A stretch of 50,374 nt of DNA from Bacteroidales bacterium (GTDB taxonomy: Bacteria > Bacteroidota > Bacteroidia > Bacteroidales > F082): the NCBI GenBank assembly GCA_027022105.1, contig JALVZH010000361.1, positions 1-50,374 of the forward strand, written 5' to 3'. Both the position numbers and the translations under genes were made by a program. The notes beneath the pieces are model-generated. The model ran no database searches. It was not told the origin of the DNA and was given only the letters and a program-made list of their open reading frames with translations. This document shows positions 29,463 to 38,639 of this stretch, piece by piece (within the stretch, counting starts at the first letter, position 1; every line of letters begins with the position of its first letter).

Positions 29463-29569
29463 TTATGAATATTGGAAATCAGAAAAGTGAATATATTATC
29501 AATAGACCCACCCCTGCCCCTCCGAGGAGGGGAGTAATGGAATTCATTTTCTGATTTCCAATATTTTAC
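29463..29569. repeat. Palindromic MITE/REP-like element (family A), copy 3
   Basis: AATATTGGAAATCAGAAAAGTGAAT ... ATTCATTTTCTGATTTCCAATATT around CCCACCCCTGCCCCTCCGAGGAGGGGA; arm changes are complementary relative to the other copies. Confidence 0.85.
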
Positions 29570-29658
29570 ATTTATTACCATTACTTTAATTTTAGACAAT
29601 CTCACTCATTTTTCGAAACGCACGGGCTTCATTGAAAAAGCCCGCTAATCCTGAAATA

Positions 29659-30183
29659 TTAATGGCCGGAAATATCTTCCCCTTTGGCAACTTTTTTTAT
29701 CAGTTCAAACATTTCGTCTTCCAGGCCTTCGTAGTAAGAGGTGTGCTGGTAAACAATATTACCGTTTCCGTCCAGCAGAAAGGTATGGGGAATCATGTTT
29801 ACATTCATGGCCCGTTTAAAATCACCGTTTGGGTCGAGCAGGACGGTAAACGGCCAGTCTTTTCCGCTGACAAAAGGCAAAACCTTGGCAGTGGAACGTG
29901 AGTCGTCGATGGAAACGGCATAAATCTTCACACCGGTTTCTTCTACCCAGTCTTCATATACTTCGCTGTAAGCATCCATCTCTTTTTTGCAGGGTTTGCA
30001 CCACAAAGCCCAAAAACTGATGATGGTCGGTTTGCCGGGATTTGATATTTTGGCAGTGTTAAACTGTTCTCCGTCAAGTGTTTTTATCATAACGGACGGG
30101 AGCTTTTTCATCTGTGTTTCCTGCTGGGCCGACAGATAAAATCCGAAAAGGAGAGCAATGGTTGTTAAAACTATCTTTTTCAT
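29659..30183 (-). CDS. TlpA-like thioredoxin-fold disulfide reductase
   Basis: PTIISFWALWCKPCKKEMDAYSEVYEDW (CxxC). Start likely MKKIVLTTIALLFG at 30183 rather than 30246. Confidence 0.9.
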   Translation of the reverse strand: MKKIVLTTIALLFGFYLSAQQETQMKKLPSVMIKTLDGEQFNTAKISNPGKPTIISFWALWCKPCKKEMDAYSEVYEDWVEETGVKIYAVSIDDSRSTAKVLPFVSGKDWPFTVLLDPNGDFKRAMNVNMIPHTFLLDGNGNIVYQHTSYYEGLEDEMFELIKKVAKGEDISGH

Positions 30184-30307
30184 TTTTTGTTGTTTAAATA
30201 TTAATACTTTTTTTCTTTGTTCGTTTTGATACAATTTTTGCCCCAAAGGTAAAAATCATTTAAAAACATGTACTGAACCTGTTCAAAATCTTATTAATTA
30301 GACGAAT

Positions 30308-30418
30308 TATAAGATATTGAAAACCAGAAAAGTGAATATCTTTTTTAATAAACCCACCCCTACACCCCTCCAAGGAGGGGAATTGCGGAATTCATTTTCT
30401 GGTTTTCAATATCTTATA
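30308..30418. repeat. Palindromic MITE/REP-like element (family A), copy 4
   Basis: TATAAGATATTGAAAACCAGAAAAGTGAAT / ATTCATTTTCTGGTTTTCAATATCTTATA around CCCACCCCTACACCCCTCCAAGGAGGGGA; AAGATA/TATCTT is complementary in both arms. Confidence 0.87.
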
Positions 30419-30532
30419 TTCATTATCAATATTTCAGCAAGTTCCCTTTAACAAAGGAATTATTTTTCCCTCCGGAACTTTGTTTTGCACCTAATGACAA
30501 CCGGATACCGGTTAGTGTTGCAAAAGCCATTC

Positions 30533-31507
30533 CTAAATATACACTTCCAGCAAACGGGCTTTACCGTTGGGGGTCAGGGTTATGTTGTTTATCACGTTGG
30601 GGATGACCACCGCTTCGCCCAGGGCAAGGTCAAGTTCTCCCTCTTCCCATCCCAGTTTTACACTTCCCTCAACACCAATGTAAATAACAAAAGAGTCTAT
30701 CTCTTCAAAATCCTTTGATATGGCAGTGTCGAACCACAGCAGGTTTGTTGTAAACACGGGGCAGCGTACCACATCCACCGTTTGGTTCAGTTTTTCTTTG
30801 TAATGTGTTTTGTAATCGGGATATACCGTAAAGTCGATGGCTTCCAGTGCCTCTTTGGTGTGCAGTTCACGTTTCATCCCCGAAGCATCAATTCTGTCCC
30901 AGTCGTAAATGCGGTAGGTTGTGTCGGAGGTTTGTTGAATTTCGGCCAGCAGTATTCCCGGCCCCAAAGCATGCACCCTGCCGGCAGGAATAAAGAAGAC
31001 ATCGCCTTTTTTTACCTTCTCGAAATTCAGTATCTCTTTCAGTTTTTTCTCTTCAAGATATTTCAGATATTCAGGTTCCGTAACCTTTTTGCTGAAACCG
31101 CTAATGAGCTCTGCCCCCTCTTCGGCATCAATAATGTACCACATTTCGGTTTTTCCGTTTCCAAGGTTTCTTTTGGCGGCCAGTTCGTCGTCGGGGTGTA
31201 CCTGAATAGAGAGCCAGTCGGCTGCATCAATGTATTTTATGAGCAATGGGAATTCATTGCCGTGCTTTTCGTAAACGTCGTCGCCCACCAGGTCGCCCAT
31301 GTAAATTTCTACCAGTTCGTTGAGTTCGTTACCGGCCAGAAATCCGTTTTTTACGGTTGTCGGGTTGCCTTCCACTCCCGAAACCACCCATGCTTCACCG
31401 CAATTGGGGAGGTTACCGTAATCCATATGCAACACCTCTTTTATCTTTCTGCCACCCCATATTTTGTCTTTGAATACGGGATTAAATTTTAACGGATAGA
31501 GTTTGTT
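30533..31507 (-). CDS. manA: Mannose-6-phosphate isomerase, class I-like
   Basis: MNKLYPLKFNPVFKDKIWGGRKI...IQVHPDDELA...GKTEMWYIIDAEEGAELISGF...FFIPAGRVHALGPGILLAEIQQTSDTTYRIYDW. Confidence 0.94.
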   Translation of the reverse strand, partial: NKLYPLKFNPVFKDKIWGGRKIKEVLHMDYGNLPNCGEAWVVSGVEGNPTTVKNGFLAGNELNELVEIYMGDLVGDDVYEKHGNEFPLLIKYIDAADWLSIQVHPDDELAAKRNLGNGKTEMWYIIDAEEGAELISGFSKKVTEPEYLKYLEEKKLKEILNFEKVKKGDVFFIPAGRVHALGPGILLAEIQQTSDTTYRIYDWDRIDASGMKRELHTKEALEAIDFTVYPDYKTHYKEKLNQTVDVVRCPVFTTNLLWFDTAISKDFEEIDSFVIYIGVEGSVKLGWEEGELDLALGEAVVIPNVINNITLTPNGKARLLEVYI

Positions 31508-31914
31508 CATCGGAATATTGCTTTTAATTTTATGCAAAATTAATGTATCTGTGGTAATATCAAAGAGGGGGCTGAATAACCGGTTGTAAATGATGAACTC
31601 TGCAATTTTCTTGTTTCTTTTATTTTTTTCTTAATTCCGGATTGGATTCGCAATTAATGATATCGGATATCCGACATAAGATATTAGAATTAAGAATGGA
31701 AACTGCGGCAGGGTTTTACCATGAAAGGGTAAAATATATGTAACACCGTACGGAGCTTTGCGGAGCGGTGCGCAAGAGAATGATGTCAGGTTTTGGCGGG
31801 TTCTGAGGAAACCCGGGTATGGGTAGTGTGTTGGTGTTTCCGAAGAATCTCCAAATGAATTAATAAATGTTATTGTTGTAATAAAAAGTAATAGAAGCAT
31901 TAGAAGAGGACAGC

Positions 31915-32006
31915 AGATTGCTATACCTAAAGGTATGCAACTGCAAGCCTGCAGATTGCGATGCCTGCCGGCATGCAACTGTAAACCCGGCCGCCCAAAA
32001 AAACAA
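31915..32006. repeat. Interspersed repeat family C, copy 1
   Basis: GCAACTGCAAGCCTGCAGATTGCGATGCCTGCCGGCATGCAACTGTAAACCCGGCCGCCCAAAAAA, reverse complement of 49335-49400. Confidence 0.85.
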
Positions 32007-32010
32007 ACCA

Positions 32011-32439
32011 TTAAATATCGGGGAATTTTCTTTTAGTCAGGTAATGAATCCCTTCAAACGGGATGTAGCCCATTTTTTGAAATGCCGCAAAGGAATCGGT
32101 GTTGTACTCTTCAATCAGACAGGCGTAAATGTATATTTCACGTTCTTCGAGCCATTGTTCGGCGCGGCGAACCAGCTCGCGGGCAATACCCATTTTTCTG
32201 AACTGCGGAAGTACGGCAACCCTGTTTATCCACCCTTTGCGACCATCGTGGGTAACCAGTACCACACCGGTCTCCCGGCCGTTTTCAACAGCAAAGATAA
32301 AGGTGCCGCAATTCTTTTCCATCTCTTTTTCAAGCATTTCGCGACTATCGCGTCCCTGCGGTTTGTACGGCAGCCCTGCCGCTTCCCACAAAGAGATAAT
32401 CACCGGATAATCACCTTTTTTATAAAACCTGTATTCCAT
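32011..32439 (-). CDS. GNAT family N-acetyltransferase
   Basis: MEYRFYKKGDYPVIISLWEAAGL...INRVAVLPQFRKMGIARELVRRAEQWL...AAFQKMGYIPFEG. Confidence 0.9.
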   Translation of the reverse strand: MEYRFYKKGDYPVIISLWEAAGLPYKPQGRDSREMLEKEMEKNCGTFIFAVENGRETGVVLVTHDGRKGWINRVAVLPQFRKMGIARELVRRAEQWLEEREIYIYACLIEEYNTDSFAAFQKMGYIPFEGIHYLTKRKFPDI

Positions 32440-32554
32440 CGTACAATAGTTTAATGCGATTTTACGTTCTTTCCGTGTAAAAATAAACAAATAGAGCGAA
32501 ACATTGCTTTCGGAGTTGAATATACCTATTTTTGCAGGCTAAAACATGTGGGTC

Positions 32555-33487
32555 ATGGAAAATAACAAAAACATACAGCAAACAGCTCAGACACAGCCGA
32601 AACACAGCAATTTGTGGTTATATGTGGTTTTGGTGGTTTTGGCATTGGGAATTATCGGCCTTTCCATTTGGCTGATATCGGTAAAAAACAACATGAGGGA
32701 ATTACTCGCCGAAAAAGAGGCGCAGAAAATCGAGCTGGAGCATGAACTGGATTCGTTGATGCAGGTTCATGAGGAGATTAAAGATGCTTACGGAACGCTG
32801 TCGGATTCGCTGGCGGCCAAAGACAGTATTATCAGGGCCAATGCCAAAGAGATTAAAAAGCTGCTGAATACCAAATGGGAGTATTACAAAGTAAAGAAGA
32901 AACTGGCACGGCTGCAGGTTATTTCGCAGAATTATATTCGACAGATGGATTCGTTATACACTGTGAACCACGCACTTACCGAGGAGAACTTTAAGATAAA
33001 AGAGGAGATAAAACTTGAGAAGCGCAAAAATGCGGAACTGGCAAAACTAAAGGAGAAACTGAACAATAAGGTAAAGGAAGCGGCAGTGCTCTCCACTTAC
33101 AATTATGAGGTGGGCGGAATTCACATTGCAGGGGGCTCCCGTGAAAAACCTACCAATAAAATCAGGCGCCTCGACAGGATAAAAGTTTGCTTTACCATTG
33201 GTAAAAACAGTGTTGTTCAACCGGGTACCAAAACCATTTATATCCGCATAGCACAACCCGACAAAAAGATACTTACCAAAGGCCGTACAGATGAGTACAC
33301 CTTTATGTATCTTGGCGAAAAACTGCAATATTCCATAAAGAAAGCAGTGGAATACAACAACGAGCCGGTGGATGTGTGTGCTTACTGGAACCGTCGCAAA
33401 ACACAGGAGTTGAAGCCCGGTCTTTATCATGTGGATATTTTCGAGGGAGATAACAATATCGGGCACGCTACTTTTACACTGAAGTAA
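32555..33487 (+). CDS. Membrane-anchored coiled-coil protein of unknown function
   Basis: TM helix (LWLYVVLVVLALGIIGLSIWLI), long coiled coil, then a beta-rich C-terminus (VCFTIGKNSVVQPGTKTIYIRIAQPDKK). Confidence 0.75.
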   Translation: MENNKNIQQTAQTQPKHSNLWLYVVLVVLALGIIGLSIWLISVKNNMRELLAEKEAQKIELEHELDSLMQVHEEIKDAYGTLSDSLAAKDSIIRANAKEIKKLLNTKWEYYKVKKKLARLQVISQNYIRQMDSLYTVNHALTEENFKIKEEIKLEKRKNAELAKLKEKLNNKVKEAAVLSTYNYEVGGIHIAGGSREKPTNKIRRLDRIKVCFTIGKNSVVQPGTKTIYIRIAQPDKKILTKGRTDEYTFMYLGEKLQYSIKKAVEYNNEPVDVCAYWNRRKTQELKPGLYHVDIFEGDNNIGHATFTLK

Positions 33488-33577
33488 CAGGTTTTTTGGC
33501 TCACCGTAAATATTAGGGGGTTAAAAAACATATTTATCTTTGTCGGGAAAACCTATACGTGAGAAGAGGGAGGTTTA

Positions 33578-34318
33578 TTATAAATTCATCAATTTTTTAG
33601 CCGCTTCGGATGAAACCTTGAATTCGTACTTTTGAAGGGTATCCGACAGCACCACTTTTTTTTGAGACGGGATAAACTCTTCTATCAGGTTCTTATTTAT
33701 TTTAACCGACCGGTTTATTTTTATAAAATTTTGGCCGGCAAGTTGTTTGTTTTGTGTTTCATCGGGGTTTACCGCAACAATTTCTTTACCGTCAATCAGA
33801 TAGATGCGCAGGTTTTCTTTTTCTGTTTTACAAAAGACTATTTCATTGGCAAACAATCGCAGTGTCCCCTCTTTGGTCTCAATGTCAATTTTATTCCGGT
33901 TTATAAAATCTTTTAGTTTCTCAATTTTTTCAAAAATATTCTCTTTTCCTCTGGTAAAATAAAACCGTTTTACGGCTTCCTGTACCTGTTCCATCGACAG
34001 CGGTTTGTGCAATGCGTCGATAGATGCATAATTCATAGCCTTTTTCAGTTGTTCGTCATACGCCGATACAAAGATAATTGAGGGAATTTTCCCCAGTTTT
34101 GAGAGTTTATCAATAAGCCAAAAACCGTCGTTTCCCGGAAGTACAATATCCAGAAATATAAGATCGGGTTGTAAATCGGTAATCATTTCCAGAGCCTGTT
34201 GGGCATTTTCCGCTTTTCCGGCAATTTGAATTTCCGGGTCAAGCTTTTTCAATAAAAGCTCTATATAATCGCGTGCACCTGGCTCGTCGTCGATAATTAT
34301 TGTTGATACTCTTTTCAT
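33578..34318 (-). CDS. LytTR-type response regulator
   Basis: 246 aa; receiver TIIIDDEPGARDYIELLL...PDLIFLDIVLPGNDGFWLI...SAYDEQLKKAMNYASIDALHKP and LytTR domain FIKINRSVKINKNLIEEF. Confidence 0.94.
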   Translation of the reverse strand: MKRVSTIIIDDEPGARDYIELLLKKLDPEIQIAGKAENAQQALEMITDLQPDLIFLDIVLPGNDGFWLIDKLSKLGKIPSIIFVSAYDEQLKKAMNYASIDALHKPLSMEQVQEAVKRFYFTRGKENIFEKIEKLKDFINRNKIDIETKEGTLRLFANEIVFCKTEKENLRIYLIDGKEIVAVNPDETQNKQLAGQNFIKINRSVKINKNLIEEFIPSQKKVVLSDTLQKYEFKVSSEAAKKLMNL

Positions 34319-34356
34319 TTCGAACGGTATTATTCCAATTTACGTTTATGTTTAAA

Positions 34357-34456
34357 AAAACTTTTTATAGTTATAAAGTTTGTATAACCCACCCCTGCCT
34401 CCCGACGTAAAGTCGGGACAGGCTCTCCGAGGAGGGGAACTTTGTTTCCCAATATA
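34357..34456. repeat. Family A-type core within a ~100-bp direct repeat, copy 1
   Basis: ACTTTTTATAGTTATA.AGT.TGTATAACCCACCCCTGCCTCCCGACGTAAAGTCGGGACAG.CTCTCC, shared with 34617-34719. Confidence 0.8.
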
Positions 34457-34516
34457 GTTTCTACTCATATTAAACACTTTTCATCCATTTAACGGTTATA
34501 TTTTGGTTAACGGTAC

Positions 34517-34555
34517 TTATCTCCCCTCCTTGGAGGGGATTAAGGGGTGGGTTTT
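34517..34555. repeat. Family A-type core, inverted orientation
   Basis: CTCCCCTCCTTGGAGGGGATTAAGGGGTGGGTTTTT. Confidence 0.7.
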
Positions 34556-34616
34556 TATTATACGCTTAATTATCAAATAGTTTGGTCAAATAATTAATCT
34601 TGTGATTCATTTTATT

Positions 34617-34719
34617 AAAACTTTTTATAGTTATAGAGTATGTATAACCCACCCCTGCCTCCCGACGTAAAGTCGGGACAGACTCTCCCGGGAGGGGAAC
34701 TGTTTCCTTTCCAATATAA
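34617..34719. repeat. Family A-type core within a ~100-bp direct repeat, copy 2
   Basis: Near-identical to 34357-34456. Confidence 0.8.
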
Positions 34720-34785
34720 ATTCTTCTAATTTTAATCTTTCTTTTTACCAATTTGACAGTTTTGTCTTAAATTTTCAATATCACA

Positions 34786-36900
34786 TTAATCACTTTCCAA
34801 TTTTATTTCAATTATAACCCGGGTTCCGGCCGGATTACCTTTGTTGTCGAACAAATCTACATATTCAAACGATATCTCATTTCCTTTGAGTTTGCTGTTG
34901 AGGAAAATCATATCTTCCAGCAGTGCCAGTCCCGAACCGGTACGGAACAGCGATTTTTTTGCCGCCTCACGCCCAATCCCGTTGTCTTCCACAATAACGG
35001 TTATTTTTTCCTTATCCTCTCTGAGGCTTACCAAAACCTTTTTTACTCCCGGTTTCCTTTTCAATCCGTGTTTCAATGAATTTTCCACCAGTATCTGGAT
35101 AAACATGGAAGGAATCTGAAACATCAGGTTTACATTGTCGTCAATGTCAATTGTGTATTCAAAATTTTCTTTAAAACGTAATCTTTCCAGTTCCAGATAA
35201 TTTCTGATAAAATTCAGCTCTTCATCCAGAGTAACGTAAATGGTGTCCCGTTTTTTCATCAATCCCTGCAACAATCTGCCAAACCTCACTATCTGTATTT
35301 GTGCCTCATCCAGATTACCTTTGGCAATGTTTCCCGCAAGCCCGTTCAGTACGTTGAAAGTAAAATGCGGATCCATGTGGTTTTTGATGGTTTTCATTTG
35401 CAGGGTGGTTAATTTTTCTTCCACTTCACGCTTTTTCCGCTGGTTTAGCTGCTGCAACCGCTGGGCAAACCACAATATTAATACAATAAACCCGTACAAT
35501 CCGAGCCATAAAGGATATTTAAGGTAATACCAGGGGTCGGGCAGGTAGCTGTAATAGTAAACCCTGTCTTTGGTTTTTACATAAATCTCGTTTTGTTGAT
35601 TTCTGCCGTTGTGTTTTATTCCAAATGATTCATAAAAGCTACTAAAAGCCGGCAGGTTAACGTCAACTACAACGGGATTTTTCAGGTTTTCGTCGTAAAT
35701 TACCAGATTTCTATCTTCGTCGAGAAAAATATATTCGGGATTCCGGTCGTTGTTTATGTCTTCCTTGAACTTAAAGCCTATATCCGGCAACGATTCTCCT
35801 TTTCGGGTTATGTTGAAATTTTCATCCAACAGTACAAAACGTTCGTTATCAACTATGAATAAAAGATAGTCACCCCCGTTGATGTTCATCACCGTTATAA
35901 AAGAAACATCCTTTGTGTTAAACAGTTGTGTTAAATCAATTTCCTTTGTAATTTCAAAACTGCTGTCGGTAAACGCCAGTTTTTGTGTGGCGGTATCTTT
36001 TGAGATAATGGCAACAAATTTTTTGCCGGTTTTTCCTTTCAAAGGGATTACCCTGGTTACACCGGGAGAACCTGTTCTTTTTACAGGTTGAAAAAGAAAC
36101 CGCAAGTTGTTATCGAATCCCATAAACCAGGAAAAATAGTCTGAAAAAGGTATTCCCATGTTGTCAGGAATATTTTCAGGCGTTGTAGTATTCACAAAGA
36201 TTTCGGGGATATGGTCGTTATTTAAATCGGTTATCTTCATTCCCGAAAGAGCTGCTCCTGAGGAAGGGCTTTTGGTAATTACATCGTGTGCAAGGTCATA
36301 ACTAAATATAAACCTCGGTTGTCTCGAATAACCGGCTTTAAACAATACGATGAGTTCATCAATTCCATCACCGTTCAGGTCGGCTGATTTATAAGACGGT
36401 GTATAGTAATCGCAGGTATTGTCTCTTTTCCATACAGTAGTTATGAATTTCTTTTTGAAAAGGTAATCCTCATTGGGACAGGGTTGAAAAGCACCCATAA
36501 AAACGGAATCGTCAATGTGGTAAAAAACATAAATCTCTTTGTATCCGTCGTGATTGAGGTCGAAACAGGCAAAAGAATTATACAAACCATCTTTAAAATG
36601 TCCCGGAAAGTTCCATTGACCGTAGTTATATCCTTTGCCGGTCATAACTTTTATGGATGCCGTACCTTTTAATACATTATGAAACTGGATAATCCGTTCG
36701 TCGATGGAATCCCCGGCCAAATCGCAGTAAGTAACTCGCGATTTTTCTTTTTCGGCCCTGTGTTTGTCAACCAACACCACCTTATAACGTGAAACGGGGT
36801 TGGGTAAAAAGAGGATAATCAGCAACGTAACCGGCACCGCAAGGAACAAGGGGCTGGAGATGATGGAGAGGAGTGTGGGTTTGTGGGATTTTTTATTCAT
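34786..36900 (-). CDS. LytS-type sensor histidine kinase with FG-GAP/VCBS-like periplasmic domain
   Basis: 704 aa; DLNHDGYKEIYVFY, DLNGDGIDELIVLF, DLNNDHIPEIFVNT, DINNDRNPEYIFLD repeats; TM; His_kinase MDPHFTFNVLNGLAGNI and N/G boxes ILVENSLKHGLKRK, VEDNGIGR. Confidence 0.9.
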   Translation of the reverse strand: MNKKSHKPTLLSIISSPLFLAVPVTLLIILFLPNPVSRYKVVLVDKHRAEKEKSRVTYCDLAGDSIDERIIQFHNVLKGTASIKVMTGKGYNYGQWNFPGHFKDGLYNSFACFDLNHDGYKEIYVFYHIDDSVFMGAFQPCPNEDYLFKKKFITTVWKRDNTCDYYTPSYKSADLNGDGIDELIVLFKAGYSRQPRFIFSYDLAHDVITKSPSSGAALSGMKITDLNNDHIPEIFVNTTTPENIPDNMGIPFSDYFSWFMGFDNNLRFLFQPVKRTGSPGVTRVIPLKGKTGKKFVAIISKDTATQKLAFTDSSFEITKEIDLTQLFNTKDVSFITVMNINGGDYLLFIVDNERFVLLDENFNITRKGESLPDIGFKFKEDINNDRNPEYIFLDEDRNLVIYDENLKNPVVVDVNLPAFSSFYESFGIKHNGRNQQNEIYVKTKDRVYYYSYLPDPWYYLKYPLWLGLYGFIVLILWFAQRLQQLNQRKKREVEEKLTTLQMKTIKNHMDPHFTFNVLNGLAGNIAKGNLDEAQIQIVRFGRLLQGLMKKRDTIYVTLDEELNFIRNYLELERLRFKENFEYTIDIDDNVNLMFQIPSMFIQILVENSLKHGLKRKPGVKKVLVSLREDKEKITVIVEDNGIGREAAKKSLFRTGSGLALLEDMIFLNSKLKGNEISFEYVDLFDNKGNPAGTRVIIEIKLESD

Positions 36901-37045
36901 TTATAAATTGTTTATCACGAGGCAGATTAATGTCCATTGCTTCTGAATTTTTTCATTTTCGTAAGCGATAACAAAGTTAAAATATTTTCGAGAAAAACTA
37001 TCACCCTGCCTTTGCCGATTTACCCGCAGTAGGAGGGCAGGCAGG

Positions 37046-38100
37046 CGTTAAATTCGTGTAATCAGATGACAAAAAAATCATCGAATTACGCGGATTACAC
37101 GGATTTATTTTCGCCTGCGGCGGATTTAATTTTGTTCGTTCGATTTATACGGGATTGGTTAATAACGGGCTATATTTTAACATCTTCTATAATTCAATGA
37201 TTATCTTGTTACAAAAAAACAATTGTAAAAACGTTCTTTTTTATGCCACCGGTATAAAGAAAAACCATAATCCGTTAAATTCGTGTAATCAGATGACAAA
37301 AAAATCATCGAATTACGCGGATTACACGGATTCATTTTCGCCTGCGGCGAATTTAAATTCATGTTATGCCAATTAAATTTTGGTAGGTAGTTCGATTTAT
37401 ACGGGACTGGTTAATAACGGGCTATATTTTAACATCTTCTATAATTCAATGATTATCTTGTTACAAAAAACAATTATAAAAACGTTCTTTTTTATGCCAC
37501 CGGCATAAAGAAGAACCATAATCCGTTAAATTCGTGTAATCAGATGATAAAAATATCATCGAATTACGCGGATTACACGGATTTATTTTCACCTGCGGCG
37601 AATTAAATTTTGCTCATTCGATTTATACGGGACTGGTTAATAACGGGCTATATTTTAACATCTTCTATAATTCAATGATTATCTTATTACAAAAAAACAA
37701 TTGTAAAAACGTTCTTTTTTATGCCACCGGCATAAAGAAGAACCATATTCCGTTAAATTCGCATAATCAGATGACAAAAAAATCATCGAATTACTCGAAT
37801 TACACGGATTTATTTTCGCCTGCGGCGAATTTAGTTTTGTTCGTTCGATTTATACGGGATTGATTAATAACGGGCTATATTTTAACATCTTCTATAATTC
37901 AATGATTATCTTGTTACAAAAAACAATTGTAAAAACGTTCTTTTTTATGCCACCGGCATGAAGAAGAACCATAATCCGTTAAATTAGCGTAATCAGATGA
38001 CAAAAAAATCATCGAATTACGCGGATTACACGGATTTATTTTCGCCTGCGGCGGATTTAATTTTGTTCGTTCGATTTATACGGGATTGGTTAATAATGGT
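37046..38100. repeat. Tandem array of a ~227-bp unit (about 4.6 copies), non-coding
   Basis: GTTAAATTCGTGTAATCAGATGAC-type start recurs at about 37047, 37274, 37524, 37752 and 37978; CGATTTATACGGGAYTGGTTAATAACGGGCTATATTTTAACATCTTCTATAATTCAATGATTATCTT recurs between them. Confidence 0.93.
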
Positions 38101-38330
38101 CTGATATTAAACTGTATAGCTGTTTTTTTATATTTCGTCCCTACGGGACTAACAGGTGTCGGGGAATAATTTTTCTAAAAATATTCCGTCCCTATCGGGA
38201 CTATTTTTACCTCGATTAATTGTTTTTGTGTTTTCCTGTTCGATGTATTGTTGTAGTAATTGCTAATATTTTATTGGCTTGATAAAATATTTTGTGCATG
38301 AAAACAGGATTGCGAACACTTTTAAACATG

Positions 38331-38371
38331 AAAAGGAAAAAAATGGAATCAAATTCCATTTTTTTCCTTTT
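38331..38371. terminator. Perfect 19-bp stem / 3-nt loop hairpin, terminator-like
   Basis: AAAAGGAAAAAAATGGAAT-CAA-ATTCCATTTTTTTCCTTTT followed by a T-run. Confidence 0.7.
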
Positions 38372-38639
38372 TTTCATTTCAGTACACCATAACAGATTCC
38401 CACGCCATTCCAACCCGCAAAGCCAACTTTTCGATGGCTCGGAATCGGGACGCAGGAGGGGTGGCATCCGGTGAAACCCCAATTAATAAATTCCAAATTC
38501 CAAACGTATTCATCGCAGGCTGGCAAATCCCAAAAGCCTGATGTACAGACAATGTTTAATAATCAAATGAGTATAGGATAATCAGCTACGGGCGAACTAT
38601 CAGTTTCATCCGGTTAATTGGATGACAACTCACAAACCG

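Noticed and set aside
37155-37863. Short ORFs MVNNGLYFNIFYNSMIILLQ... and MIILLQKNNCKN... in the tandem region
   Set aside because: They arise from the non-coding repeat unit; frames differ between units and end inside hairpins.
37046-38100. Second CRISPR array
   Set aside because: The period is ~227 bp with nearly the entire unit conserved; there are no variable spacers.
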